Part shown: piece by piece, positions 1 to 6,921 of the stretch
Numbering within the stretch: the first letter of the stretch is position 1
Layout of the letters: each line of letters starts with the position of its first letter
Assembly (NCBI GenBank): GCA_037443085.1
Contig: JBBIPA010000068.1
Location: 1 to 8,579, forward strand
Reading direction: 5' to 3'
Source: JBBIPA01 sp037443085
GTDB taxonomy: Bacteria > Chloroflexota > Dehalococcoidia > GIF9 > UBA5629
DNA length: 8,579 nucleotides
Translations under genes and position numbers: made by a program
The notes under the pieces: model-generated
Databases searched by the model: none
What the model saw: the letters and a program-made list of their open reading frames with translations, nothing else
Told to the model about the DNA's origin: nothing

Positions 1-76
1 TGGTGGAGATAGGGGGATTCGAACCCCCGACCTCTGCGATGCGAACGCAGCGCTCCCCCAACTGAGCTATATCCCC
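1..76 (-). tRNA. tRNA-Ala (anticodon CGC), CCA encoded
   Basis: Read on the minus strand, the 76 bases fold as a complete tRNA. The acceptor arm is GGGGATA paired with TATCTCC and includes a G3:U70 wobble, the classic alanine identity element. The anticodon stem is CTGCG/CGCAG around the loop TTCGCAT, giving anticodon CGC (codon GCG). The T arm carries GGTTCGAATCC. The discriminator is A73 and the terminal CCA is encoded in the DNA, ending at base 1 of the window. The gene is divergent from the mutase operon to its right and has its own promoter. Confidence 0.97.
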
Positions 77-87
77 GTGGCGAGCAA

Positions 88-117
88 ATTCTAACAAGTA
101 ACACTCGCTGCCGTCAA
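88..117 (-). promoter_or_regulatory. Sigma-70-type promoter of tRNA-Ala
   Basis: On the minus strand there is a -35 box TTGACG (112-117), an 18-base spacer and a -10 box TAGAAT (88-93) preceded by TGT, so an extended -10. Predicted transcription start is around 80-82, a few bases before the tRNA 5' end at 76. Five of six bases match consensus in each box, and the position fits a tRNA leader. Confidence 0.7.
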
Positions 118-235
118 TTCACGCTCGGCCATCACCAACCCCCATCTACCATAATTGTTTTCCGCATTATTTCCCTGCTCTGCGTACGACTTACTAAAGC
201 AGTACACCGTTAATCATACGAATTATACCAGTATT

Positions 236-264
236 TTGCTCGAAGTAGCTGACTATGCTACAAT
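236..264 (+). promoter_or_regulatory. Promoter of the methylmalonyl-CoA mutase operon
   Basis: TTGCTC (236-241), a 17-base spacer and TACAAT (259-264) with an upstream TG at 256-257 make an extended -10 promoter. Transcription would start near 271, leaving a leader of about 36 bases before the ATG at 307. That is too short for a cobalamin riboswitch, and I see no B12-box in it. The rest of the 77-306 gap, between this promoter and the tRNA promoter, shows no gene. Confidence 0.6.
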
Positions 265-306
265 ACCTCGGCTAATGAACCAGCCAATACTCACAGGAGG
301 CGCACC

Positions 307-1959
307 ATGCCCAGCAACAGCAAGCAAGAATGGCTTGATACTATACTGGCTGCCACCCTGAAAAAATCTGCAGAGCGTCAGGAAAAATTCGAGACCAGAT
401 CCGGCATCAATCTCTCCCCGGTCTACACCCCAGAAGACCTTGCCGGCTTTGACTACAACTCCGCCCTGGGCTATCCCGGCGAATACCCTTTCACCCGCGG
501 CATCCAGCCTACAATGTACCGCGGCAGGCTCTGGACCATGCGCCAGTACGCCGGCTTCGCCACCGCTGAGGAGTCCAACCGCCGCTACCGCTACCTGCTG
601 GAACAGGGGCAGACCGGCCTCAGCATCGCCTTCGACCTCCCCACCCAGATCGGCTATGACTCCAACCACCCTCTGGCCAAAGGCGAGGTGGGCAAAGTCG
701 GCGTTGCCATCGATACGCTGGCTGACATGGAAATCCTGTTCCGTGAAATTCCACTGGAAAAGGTCAGCACTTCCATGACCATCAACTCCACCGCCCCCAT
801 CCTGCTCAGCATGTACCTCGCCCTGGCTAAAAAGCAGGGCATCAACACTGATAAGGTGAACGGCACCATACAGAATGACCTGCTGAAAGAATACATTGCC
901 CGAGGCACTCACATCTTCCCTCCTCGCCCCTCCATGCGCCTTACTACAGACATCTTCGCCTACTGCAGCAAAAATGTGCCCAACTGGAACACTATCAGCA
1001 TCAGCGGCTACCATATCCGCGAAGCCGGCGCCACTGCTGCACAGGAAATTGCCTTCACCCTGGCTAACGGCATCGCCTATGTCCAGGCGGCTATAGATGC
1101 TGGCTTGAATATTGATGACTTTGCCGGCAGGCTCTCTTTCTTCTTTGATAGCCACAATAACCTCTTCGAGGAAGTAGCCAAGTTCAGGGCGGTACGCCGC
1201 CTCTGGGCAAAAATTATGAGCCAGCGCTTCAAAGCCAGAGACCTGCGCTCGCTGATGCTGCGCTTCCATACCCAGACCGCTGGCTGCACCCTTACCGCTC
1301 AGCAACCCTATAACAACGTGGTACGGGTGGCTATCCAGGCACTGGCAGCCGTGCTGGGCGGCACACAGTCGCTCCATACCAACTCCTTCGATGAAGCCTT
1401 CGCCGTGCCTTCGGAAGAAGCTGTCACCATCGCTTTGCGTACGCAGCAGCTACTCGCCTATGAGAACGGCATCGGCGATGTGGTTGACCCGCTGGGCGGC
1501 TCCTATCTGATAGAATCGCTCACCGACACTCTGGAAAAGGAAGCTGAAAAATACATCGCCAAGATTGACAGCCTCGGCGGCGCCGTGACCGCCATCGAAC
1601 ATGGTTTCCAGCAGAAGGAAATCCAGGAAAGTTCCTATCGTCAGCAGAAAAATATCGAGGAATACAAGGCTATCGTGGTCGGCGTCAACAAGTTCGTGGC
1701 GCCTTCTCCTAAGATACCATTGCTAAAACTTGACCCGGCACAGGAGAAGAAGCAGGTAGAACAACTAGCCAAAATAAAGAAAAACAGGGATAATGATAAG
1801 ACCAGACAGGCTCTCGAGCATCTGGACGAAGTGGCACGCAGCACGGAAAATACCATGCCTGCTTTCTTAGAATGCGTGGAGTCATATGCCAGCATCGGCG
1901 AAATCTGCGACGTGCTGCGCAAAGTTTTCGGCACCCAGAAGGAATACCTGGTATTTTAG
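307..1959 (+). CDS. mcmA1: Methylmalonyl-CoA mutase, catalytic (large) subunit
   Basis: Catalyses the B12-dependent rearrangement of (R)-methylmalonyl-CoA to succinyl-CoA, or the reverse, in the cytoplasm. The 550 residues cover the family's TIM-barrel substrate domain and lack the C-terminal cobalamin domain, which is a separate gene at 3588. Visible hallmarks are GRLWTMRQYAGF (73-84), GTIQND, SISGYHIREAGA and GGTQSLHTNSFDEA. By alignment from memory with the Propionibacterium enzyme, Tyr81 matches Tyr89, Arg199 matches Arg207 (carboxylate contact) and His236 matches His244. Isobutyryl-CoA mutases have Phe and Gln at the first two sites, so methylmalonyl-CoA is the likely substrate. The start is fixed by AGGAGG at 295-300, six bases before the ATG. 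First gene of a four-gene operon, 18 bases ahead of the dehydrogenase. No MeaB/ArgK chaperone gene is nearby. Confidence 0.95.
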   Translation: MPSNSKQEWLDTILAATLKKSAERQEKFETRSGINLSPVYTPEDLAGFDYNSALGYPGEYPFTRGIQPTMYRGRLWTMRQYAGFATAEESNRRYRYLLEQGQTGLSIAFDLPTQIGYDSNHPLAKGEVGKVGVAIDTLADMEILFREIPLEKVSTSMTINSTAPILLSMYLALAKKQGINTDKVNGTIQNDLLKEYIARGTHIFPPRPSMRLTTDIFAYCSKNVPNWNTISISGYHIREAGATAAQEIAFTLANGIAYVQAAIDAGLNIDDFAGRLSFFFDSHNNLFEEVAKFRAVRRLWAKIMSQRFKARDLRSLMLRFHTQTAGCTLTAQQPYNNVVRVAIQALAAVLGGTQSLHTNSFDEAFAVPSEEAVTIALRTQQLLAYENGIGDVVDPLGGSYLIESLTDTLEKEAEKYIAKIDSLGGAVTAIEHGFQQKEIQESSYRQQKNIEEYKAIVVGVNKFVAPSPKIPLLKLDPAQEKKQVEQLAKIKKNRDNDKTRQALEHLDEVARSTENTMPAFLECVESYASIGEICDVLRKVFGTQKEYLVF

Positions 1960-1977
1960 AGAAAACAGGATAGATAG

Positions 1978-3117
1978 ATGAATTTCAAACTAACCGAAGA
2001 GCAAAGAATGTTCCAGACCATGGTGCGCGATTTCGCCACCACCATTATCAAGCCCGTAGCCGCCAAGATTGACGAGGATGGTGAATTCCCCGCCGACATC
2101 ATTAAAAAGGCGGGGGAGCTGGGACTATTCGGCATCACCATCCCCGAAAAATACGGCGGCAGTGGCGGGAATTACCTTTCCATGGCTATCGCCGCTGAAG
2201 AGTTGAGTCGTGCCTCAGCCTCGGTAGGCGCTATCTTCTTGGCCAATCTCTCCCTGGCCTGCTATCCCATCTACAAGTTCGGCAACGAGGAGCAGAAAAA
2301 GAAGTACGTCACCGCTATAGCCAGAGGGGAGAAACTGGCCTGTTTTGGCTTGACCGAGCCCGGCGCTGGCAGCGATGCCGGCGCGCTGGAAACCTCGGCT
2401 TCCTTGCAGGGTGACCAGTATATCCTCAACGGTACCAAGATATTTATTACCAATGGCGCCGAGGCACAGATTGCCGTCGTCTTTGCCACCGCCAATAAAG
2501 CCATTGGCTATAAAGGCATCAACGCCTTCATCGTCGAGAAAGGCACCCACGGCTTCTCCGTGGGCAAAGAGGAGAAAAAGCTGGGTATCCGCGGCTCGTC
2601 CACAGTGGAGCTGATATTTGAAAACTGCGCTATACCCAAAGCCAATCACCTCGGCGAGGAAGGCAAAGGGCTGCGCATAGCGCTGGAGGCGATTGATTCC
2701 AGCCGGGTCACCGTCGCTGCCCAGGCACTGGGCATCGCCCAGGCAGCCTTCGACGATGCCCTCACCTATGCCAAAGACCGCCGCCAGTTCGGGCAGCCTC
2801 TGGTCAACCACCAGGCAATCCAGTGGATGCTGGCTGACATGGCAACACACATTGACGCGGCGCGCCTGTTGACCTATCGCTCAGCCTGGATGAAAGATCA
2901 GGGCCTGGAATACGTCAGGGAAGCCGCTATGGCCAAGCTCTACGCTGCCGAAACCTCCCGCCTGGTGACCAATCACGCCATACAAATTCACGGCGGTTAC
3001 GGCTATTGCAAAGACTACCCCGTGGAACGCTATCTGCGCGATGCTAAAATAACTGAAATATACGAGGGCACCTCGGAAATGCAGCGGATGACCATTGCCC
3101 GCAACCTGGTTAAATAG
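1978..3117 (+). CDS. Acyl-CoA dehydrogenase (FAD-dependent)
   Basis: Oxidises an acyl-CoA to the 2,3-enoyl-CoA, passing electrons from FAD normally to an electron-transfer flavoprotein. Length (379 residues) is typical of soluble short/medium-chain members. Both family signatures are present: GLTEPGAGSDAGA (124-136) and Q336-x2-GGYGY...R351-x3-D355. The catalytic base is Glu363 in IYEGTSEMQ, the position used by medium- and short-chain enzymes. The start is supported by AGGA at 1967-1970, seven bases before the ATG. It lies between the mutase and epimerase genes, so its substrate probably feeds or drains the methylmalonyl-CoA/propionyl-CoA pool, for example a branched-chain or odd-chain intermediate. 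The exact substrate cannot be read from sequence, and no ETF gene lies in the window. Confidence 0.95.
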   Translation: MNFKLTEEQRMFQTMVRDFATTIIKPVAAKIDEDGEFPADIIKKAGELGLFGITIPEKYGGSGGNYLSMAIAAEELSRASASVGAIFLANLSLACYPIYKFGNEEQKKKYVTAIARGEKLACFGLTEPGAGSDAGALETSASLQGDQYILNGTKIFITNGAEAQIAVVFATANKAIGYKGINAFIVEKGTHGFSVGKEEKKLGIRGSSTVELIFENCAIPKANHLGEEGKGLRIALEAIDSSRVTVAAQALGIAQAAFDDALTYAKDRRQFGQPLVNHQAIQWMLADMATHIDAARLLTYRSAWMKDQGLEYVREAAMAKLYAAETSRLVTNHAIQIHGGYGYCKDYPVERYLRDAKITEIYEGTSEMQRMTIARNLVK

Positions 3118-3141
3118 AACTTTACCACAAAGGAGAAACCC

Positions 3142-3552
3142 TTGATTAAGAAAGTGCACCACGTTGCTATCGCAGTGAAAAACCTGGACGAAGCATTGAA
3201 ACTGTATGAAGCGATGTTCGGCATGAAAGCCAGCAAGATTGTAACTGCCCCCGAACAGGGAGTGAAAGCCGCCCTCATCACCATCGGCGATGGCGGCGAA
3301 ATCGAGCTGCTCGAGCCGGTCGACCCCAATGGCGGCGTTGCCAAATTCCTAGAGAGCCGGGGCGAAGGCATCCACCATATCTGCTTGGAAGTGGACAATA
3401 TCGACCAGACATTGAACACCGTGGCTGAGCGAGGCTGCCAGCTTATCGATAAGGAGGGACGCCGTGGACTGGCCGGTAAAATCGGCTTCCTGCACCCCAA
3501 GTCCACCAAGGGCGTGCTTATCGAGCTGGCACAAACCGGCGGTTCTCAGTAA
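3142..3552 (+). CDS. mce: Methylmalonyl-CoA epimerase (TTG start)
   Basis: Interconverts (S)- and (R)-methylmalonyl-CoA, linking carboxylase/decarboxylase chemistry to the mutase. The 136-residue protein has the two beta-alpha-beta-beta-beta modules of the vicinal oxygen chelate fold. Candidate metal ligands are His7 (HHVAIAV), Glu55 (EIELLEP), His79 (EGIHHICLEVD) and Glu128 (VLIELAQ), a pattern shared with known epimerases as I recall them. The start is TTG: AGGAG at 3131-3135 lies six bases upstream, and translation from there gives the expected N-terminal strand at once. It follows the dehydrogenase by 24 bases and precedes the B12-binding subunit by 35, all on one strand, which confirms the pathway assignment. 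Confidence 0.94.
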   Translation: MIKKVHHVAIAVKNLDEALKLYEAMFGMKASKIVTAPEQGVKAALITIGDGGEIELLEPVDPNGGVAKFLESRGEGIHHICLEVDNIDQTLNTVAERGCQLIDKEGRRGLAGKIGFLHPKSTKGVLIELAQTGGSQ

Positions 3553-3587
3553 GCGAACAATGTGCTGATTCGGAGAAGGAGTCAACT

Positions 3588-3995
3588 ATGGCTGAAGAGA
3601 AAAAAATCCGCGTCCTGGTAGCCAAACCCGGGCTGGATGGCCATGACCGCGGCGCTAAAGTGGTTGCCCGAGCTCTTCGAGATGCTGGCATGGAGGTTAT
3701 CTACACCGGCATCCGCCAGACACCGGAAATGATAGTTGAAGCAGCAGTTCAGGAGGATGTAGACGTGGTGGGGCTGAGCATACTCTCCGGCGCCCATATG
3801 GAGCTGTTCCCGCCCATTGTGCAGGGACTTAAGAAGAAAGGGCTGACCAGCGCCCTGGTCCTTGCCGGCGGCATTATCCCCGACGAGGATATCCCCGCAC
3901 TGCAAAAAATAGGGGTAAAGGCTGTTTTCGGGCCGGGCACCCCCACCAATAAAATAGCTGACTTCATTAAGAAAGAGGCTGGTGCCGCCAAATAG
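3588..3995 (+). CDS. mcmA2: Methylmalonyl-CoA mutase, B12-binding (small) subunit
   Basis: A 135-residue stand-alone cobalamin-binding Rossmann-like domain that should assemble with the catalytic subunit encoded at 307. The base-off/His-on signature is intact: Asp17-x-His19-x2-Gly22 (DGHDRG) with His19 as the lower axial cobalt ligand, Ser64-x-Leu66, Gly94-Gly95 and the PGT loop at 116-118. The start is supported by AAGGAG at 3576-3581, six bases before the ATG. In Propionibacterium and human enzymes this domain is fused to the C-terminus of the large subunit. Here it is separated by two intervening genes, a split arrangement known from archaea and some bacteria. It is the last gene of the operon and ends nine bases from the convergent pyrD gene. 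Confidence 0.95.
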   Translation: MAEEKKIRVLVAKPGLDGHDRGAKVVARALRDAGMEVIYTGIRQTPEMIVEAAVQEDVDVVGLSILSGAHMELFPPIVQGLKKKGLTSALVLAGGIIPDEDIPALQKIGVKAVFGPGTPTNKIADFIKKEAGAAK

Positions 3996-4004
3996 CAGAG
4001 GAGC

Positions 4005-4931
4005 TTACGCCCTGGCAATCCCCACGACATCCTTCAGGCTCTTTATCCCCTGTTTCTCTATATAACGCTCAAGCCCGCCGAGCACATCGAGAGTTGCCCG
4101 GGGATTAGCCAGCGTAGCGGTACCAATCTGAACGGCACTGGCTCCCGCCATGAGGAACTCCAGGGCATCTTCAGTACTGCTGATGCCGCCACAGCCTATC
4201 ACCGGCACCTTCACCACCCCAGCCACCCGGCACACCATATAGAGCGCTACCGGCTTAATCGCTGGTCCTGACAATCCACCCACCACATTCCCCAGAGACG
4301 GTCTCTTACCTTTAATGTCAATCATCATCCCTCGAAGCGTATTAATTAGCGTGAGGGCATCAGCCCCCGCCTCGCTCACCGCCAGCGCTATCTCCCCAAT
4401 ATCAGTGACGTTGGGGCTGAGCTTCACCAGCATCGGCAGGCTGGTGGCAGCTTTAACGGCAGCGGTGACCTTGGCCGCCATCCTGGGGTCGGTGCCGAAC
4501 TCCATGCCGCCTGCAGCCACATTGGGGCAGCTTATATTTACCTCGATACCGCTGACGCCGGCTACTCCATCAAGCCTGGCAGCCACTTGGGCATACTCGT
4601 CAACGCTCTCGCCAGCAATATTAACTATCACTGGAACCCGCCACGCAGCCCATAGCGGAGCCTTCTCTTTCACCACCGCCTCAACCCCGATATTCTGCAA
4701 TCCTATAGAGTTGAGCAAACCTGAGGCTGTTTCCATAAGGCGGGGCTGCGGATTACCGTCACGGGACTTTAGAGTGGTTCCCTTGCAGACAACAGCCCCC
4801 AGCTTCTGTATATCCACCAGCTCACCGTACTCATCCCCATAGCCGAAGGTACCTGAGGCAGTCATCACTGGATTGGCTAAGCGCAAGCCCCTGGGATGAG
4901 ACGGAGCCAACTGAACGCTGAGGTCTACCAT
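4005..4931 (-). CDS. pyrD: Dihydroorotate dehydrogenase, class 1 (likely 1B catalytic subunit)
   Basis: FMN flavoenzyme oxidising dihydroorotate to orotate in pyrimidine synthesis. The 308 residues show the class 1 features: NPVMTASGTFGYG (20-32), the Lys50-Gly-Thr-Thr loop, NSIGLQNIG (74-82) and NISCPN with the catalytic base Cys135. Class 2 enzymes use Ser there and have an N-terminal membrane segment, absent here. The C-terminal FMN phosphate site IGCGGISSTEDALEF and GASAVQIGTA is intact. Length and sequence fit class 1B, which normally pairs with an iron-sulfur/FAD subunit PyrK; no pyrK is adjacent. The ATG lies one base after the TAA of the upstream thiamine-binding gene, so translation is probably coupled. 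It converges on the mutase operon. Confidence 0.94.
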   Translation of the reverse strand: MVDLSVQLAPSHPRGLRLANPVMTASGTFGYGDEYGELVDIQKLGAVVCKGTTLKSRDGNPQPRLMETASGLLNSIGLQNIGVEAVVKEKAPLWAAWRVPVIVNIAGESVDEYAQVAARLDGVAGVSGIEVNISCPNVAAGGMEFGTDPRMAAKVTAAVKAATSLPMLVKLSPNVTDIGEIALAVSEAGADALTLINTLRGMMIDIKGKRPSLGNVVGGLSGPAIKPVALYMVCRVAGVVKVPVIGCGGISSTEDALEFLMAGASAVQIGTATLANPRATLDVLGGLERYIEKQGIKSLKDVVGIARA

Positions 4932-4932
4932 A

Positions 4933-5268
4933 TTAGCTCTTCTTGGCTGTCCTGGTGGCGGGATACCGTTTCACCACTGACCCCACCTTTCCCGCCATCG
5001 TCACTGCCTTATCCCTGCGGTCATCTATTTTCAGTGTAGTCATAACGCGCAAAGCACCCTCAGCGAAAGGGATTTCATGCAATAGCCTGGCCACTTCCAG
5101 GACTTTGTCCAGCGGACCTTCCATCACTGTGCCCATCGGCGTCAGTTGATAGGACACGTCCTTTCTGCCATCCAGCACTTTCACACACGCCGCCACGTAC
5201 TGGCTCAGGCTGGTGCTTTCCGTACCCAGCGGCACCACTGAAATCTCAGCAACCACATGTCCTTTCAT
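4933..5268 (-). CDS. Thiamine-binding protein, MTH1187/YkoF-like family
   Basis: A 111-residue cytoplasmic protein of the family once called DUF77, with a ferredoxin-like fold. Family members form oligomers and some bind thiamine or hydroxymethylpyrimidine-type ligands. Recognisable features are the start VVAEISVVPLGTES, YQLTPMGTVMEG in the middle, and a basic C-terminus. Two ATGs are adjacent (5271 and 5268). GGAGG at 5276-5280 lies four bases from the first and seven from the second, so I chose 5268, though 5271 is nearly as good. Longer in-frame starts up to 5340 would run into the hairpin repeat region and lose the ribosome site. It is the first gene of a two-gene minus-strand unit with pyrD. 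Ligand and role are not shown by the sequence. Confidence 0.85.
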   Translation of the reverse strand: MKGHVVAEISVVPLGTESTSLSQYVAACVKVLDGRKDVSYQLTPMGTVMEGPLDKVLEVARLLHEIPFAEGALRVMTTLKIDDRRDKAVTMAGKVGSVVKRYPATRTAKKS

Positions 5269-5298
5269 CATGTTTCCTCCGTCATCACAGGCTACCAT

Positions 5299-5304
5299 AG
5301 TATA
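5299..5304 (-). promoter_or_regulatory. Possible -10 box for the thiamine-binding/pyrD unit
   Basis: TATACT on the minus strand matches five of six bases of the -10 consensus and would start transcription near 5291, just ahead of the GGAGG site at 5276-5280. I see no convincing -35 box 16-18 bases upstream, so this is tentative. Confidence 0.3.
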
Positions 5305-5340
5305 CCCAAGGAAAATGGAAAAATATACCCCATCTCTCAC

Positions 5341-5375
5341 TCTCTCCCGCCAGGGGAGAGAAGGGTGAAGGTGAG
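5341..5375 (-). repeat. Hairpin intergenic repeat, copy A
   Basis: Perfect 8-bp inverted repeat TCTCTCCC (5341-5348) and GGGAGAGA (5354-5361) around a five-base loop GCCAG. On the minus strand it is preceded by a pyrimidine-rich arm containing CTCACCTTCACCC. The same plan, arm plus hairpin with a five-base loop, recurs in the other orientation at 7283-7320. It lies between two divergent genes, so it is not a simple terminator. It resembles the short palindromic intergenic repeats that are abundant in some Dehalococcoidia-like genomes. Confidence 0.6.
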
Positions 5376-5420
5376 CACCTCGATTACCACTTCAGGCTTG
5401 CACCAACAGTATCCAAAATG

Positions 5421-5429
5421 TGCTAAAAT
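5421..5429 (+). promoter_or_regulatory. Extended -10 box before the RimI-like gene
   Basis: TGCTAAAAT at 5421-5429 is an extended -10 element, almost identical to the TGCTACAAT of the mutase promoter. A TTGCAC at 5398-5403 is the nearest -35-like box but is 20 bases away. Predicted start of transcription is near 5436, only about 13 bases before the ATG at 5449, leaving almost no leader. Confidence 0.45.
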
Positions 5430-5448
5430 TCTCTTAAGCAAACTGAAT

Positions 5449-6126
5449 ATGGCAACTTTAAAACAAAATTTATGCTATAGCATCCGCACCATGGAGGAGA
5501 GGGACATCCCCCAGTCGCTGGAGCTGGACCGGGAGGCCTTCCCCACCCAGTGGCCACATCCCAACTACACCTCCCTCAAGCAGGAACTCCGCAACCGGCT
5601 GGCACACTATATCGTCGCCTGCAAACAGACTGACGCCGAGCCTCTGGAGGGCGAAGGGAAAGAGGCACAAAGGACCTTTTGGGATAAGCTGAAACATCTC
5701 TTCATCGATAACGATTCACCTCATGCATTATCACTGCCGCCGCGAGACTGCATCATCGGCATAGCGGGATTCTGGCTCATGATGGGCGAGGCGCACATTA
5801 TCACCATTGCCGTCAGAGAGACATATCGCCGGCTGGGCGTGGGCGAACGGCTGCTCATCTCGCTTATCGACCTGGCACTACAGCTTAAAGCACACGTCGT
5901 TACCCTGGAAGTGCGCACCTCTAATGAGCTGGCACAAACACTGTATCAAAAGTACGGCTTCTTCAAAACAGGCGTCCGCCGCCAGTATTATACTGATAAC
6001 GGCGAAGACGCCTTTATTATGACCACCGACAGCCTGACATCAGCAGCCTTTCAATCGCAGTACCAGAGGCTGAAGAAAGCCTACGAACAGAAATGGAATT
6101 GCACATTAAGCGGAGGACCATTATGA
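5449..6126 (+). CDS. rimI: GNAT acetyltransferase, RimI-like, with a central insertion
   Basis: Probably transfers an acetyl group from acetyl-CoA to an N-terminal alpha-amine; RimI itself modifies ribosomal protein S18. The 225-residue product opens with a RimI-style stretch, IRTMEERDIPQSLELDREAF (12-31). Arg127-x2-Gly130-x-Gly132 forms the acetyl-CoA pyrophosphate loop, followed by ALTLEVR-like and NELAQTLYQKYGF segments typical of the family. It is longer than the roughly 150-residue RimI because of a charged insertion of about 40 residues (near 65-105) before the core strand and a C-terminal helix. The ATG at 5449 has no Shine-Dalgarno site; I prefer it because it begins just before the domain and follows a promoter. 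The in-frame ATG at 5257 would cross the repeat and the divergent gene. RimI itself is not proven. Confidence 0.75.
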   Translation: MATLKQNLCYSIRTMEERDIPQSLELDREAFPTQWPHPNYTSLKQELRNRLAHYIVACKQTDAEPLEGEGKEAQRTFWDKLKHLFIDNDSPHALSLPPRDCIIGIAGFWLMMGEAHIITIAVRETYRRLGVGERLLISLIDLALQLKAHVVTLEVRTSNELAQTLYQKYGFFKTGVRRQYYTDNGEDAFIMTTDSLTSAAFQSQYQRLKKAYEQKWNCTLSGGPL

Positions 6127-6710
6127 CCGAAATGAAAAGCGCCTGGGAAAAAGCTATGGAAAAAGTGGAGAAGCTGGGAAAGCCCACTGAGGAGGAACTT
6201 AAGAAACTGGAGTACGTCCCTGCGGGCAACACGCTTGCCGCCAGATTCCTGCAGGATGAAAAATTCGACCTGGATGCTGAGCTGACCAAATACAAGGGCA
6301 GCGGCGGCAGGCAATTTGTCATCCAGGGCACCCAGGAGATACTTCTGCGTAACATCAGCCTCCCCCACAATGAACACGATAAGAAAGTTACCTTACGAGC
6401 CATGGCCGGCATCAAAATAATCAAGGACAATAAGAAGCAGGTAGATGTTATTTTCGAGCGCATTAACAACCTGCTCACATATTATGAGCAAGCCAGGCAA
6501 CAGGCTTTCTCCCAGTTCAAAAAGAACTTTGAAGCCAAGCTCCAGGAACTCAGCAAGACCCTGCAGCAGAAACCCGGCGCCGCTGCCACCCTGGAGGCGC
6601 AGATTCAGCAGCAGTTCCAGGATGAATGGCGCAAAGCCAGCAATGATCTCGATGCCCAGTATGACCGGGCACTTGAGGAGCAGCGACAGCAGCTAGTGAA
6701 GATAACCTGA
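6123..6710 (+). CDS. Unrecognised charged, helical protein coupled to the acetyltransferase
   Basis: I do not recognise a named family with confidence. The 195-residue product is soluble, has no cysteine, no signal peptide and no membrane segment. The N-terminal part (1-35) is a highly charged helix starting MTEMKSAWEKAMEKVEKL. A middle part around 50-80 is more mixed (FVIQGTQEILLRNISLP). From about 100 to the end it is Gln/Glu/Lys-rich and predicted to form long coiled-coil helices. The start is well defined: GGAGG at 6112-6116 lies six bases before the ATG, and ATGA overlaps the stop of the acetyltransferase gene by four bases, implying translational coupling and perhaps a shared function. 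An earlier in-frame ATG at 6093 lacks a ribosome site. Confidence 0.8.
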   Translation: MTEMKSAWEKAMEKVEKLGKPTEEELKKLEYVPAGNTLAARFLQDEKFDLDAELTKYKGSGGRQFVIQGTQEILLRNISLPHNEHDKKVTLRAMAGIKIIKDNKKQVDVIFERINNLLTYYEQARQQAFSQFKKNFEAKLQELSKTLQQKPGAAATLEAQIQQQFQDEWRKASNDLDAQYDRALEEQRQQLVKIT

Positions 6711-6730
6711 CCTGCTTTCGCAGAGAAGTC

Positions 6731-6776
6731 CAGGACGATATCCAGAAAACAAACCCGTCCTGATACAATCAGTATC
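6731..6776 (+). terminator. Possible terminator or alternative hairpins after the acetyltransferase unit
   Basis: A perfect 7-bp inverted repeat, CAGGACG (6731-6737) and CGTCCTG (6756-6762), encloses an 18-base loop, directly followed by GATAC-AATCA-GTATC (6762-6776), a 5-bp hairpin that shares base 6762. It lies 21 bases after the stop at 6710. There is no T-tract, so intrinsic termination is uncertain. The remainder of the 211-base gap up to 6921 shows no gene. Confidence 0.3.
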
Positions 6777-6888
6777 TGGCGTTAACAATGCAAATCAGTA
6801 AGTCCCTTCACTGGTGACCTTCGAACAATCTCAGCACAAGCACCCTGAAGAAGGATAACAAAGACTTTAATAATCTCCCGGAATAAGG

Positions 6889-6894
6889 TAAAAT
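6889..6894 (+). promoter_or_regulatory. Possible -10 box before the small membrane protein
   Basis: TAAAAT at 6889-6894 matches five of six consensus bases and is suitably placed for a start near 6901. The -35 region (TTTAAT at 6866-6871, 17-base spacing) matches poorly. Confidence 0.3.
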
Positions 6895-6921
6895 CTTACA
6901 TAATTTGAAGGGGGAATTCAC

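Noticed and set aside
1..306. tRNA-Ala as an attachment site of an integrated element
   Set aside because: No integrase, no repeated tRNA 3' end in the window, and the neighbours are metabolic genes.
271..306. Cobalamin riboswitch controlling the B12-dependent operon
   Set aside because: The predicted leader is about 36 bases, far too short, and no B12-box is visible between 77 and 306.
253..1377. Long antisense open frame (374 codons) opposite the mutase gene
   Set aside because: Its product has no recognisable domain or ribosome site; it mirrors the codon bias of the strongly conserved mutase frame.
2215..2850. Antisense open frame of 211 codons opposite the acyl-CoA dehydrogenase
   Set aside because: Shadow of the GC-biased third positions of the real gene; no family features.
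4315..4842. Plus-strand open frame of 175 codons inside pyrD
   Set aside because: It is antisense to conserved FMN and catalytic motifs of pyrD and has low-complexity Ser/Ala/Thr composition.
5257..5448. N-terminal extension of the acetyltransferase from an ATG at 5257
   Set aside because: It would overlap the start of the divergent thiamine-binding gene and translate the hairpin repeat; the GNAT domain starts after 5449.
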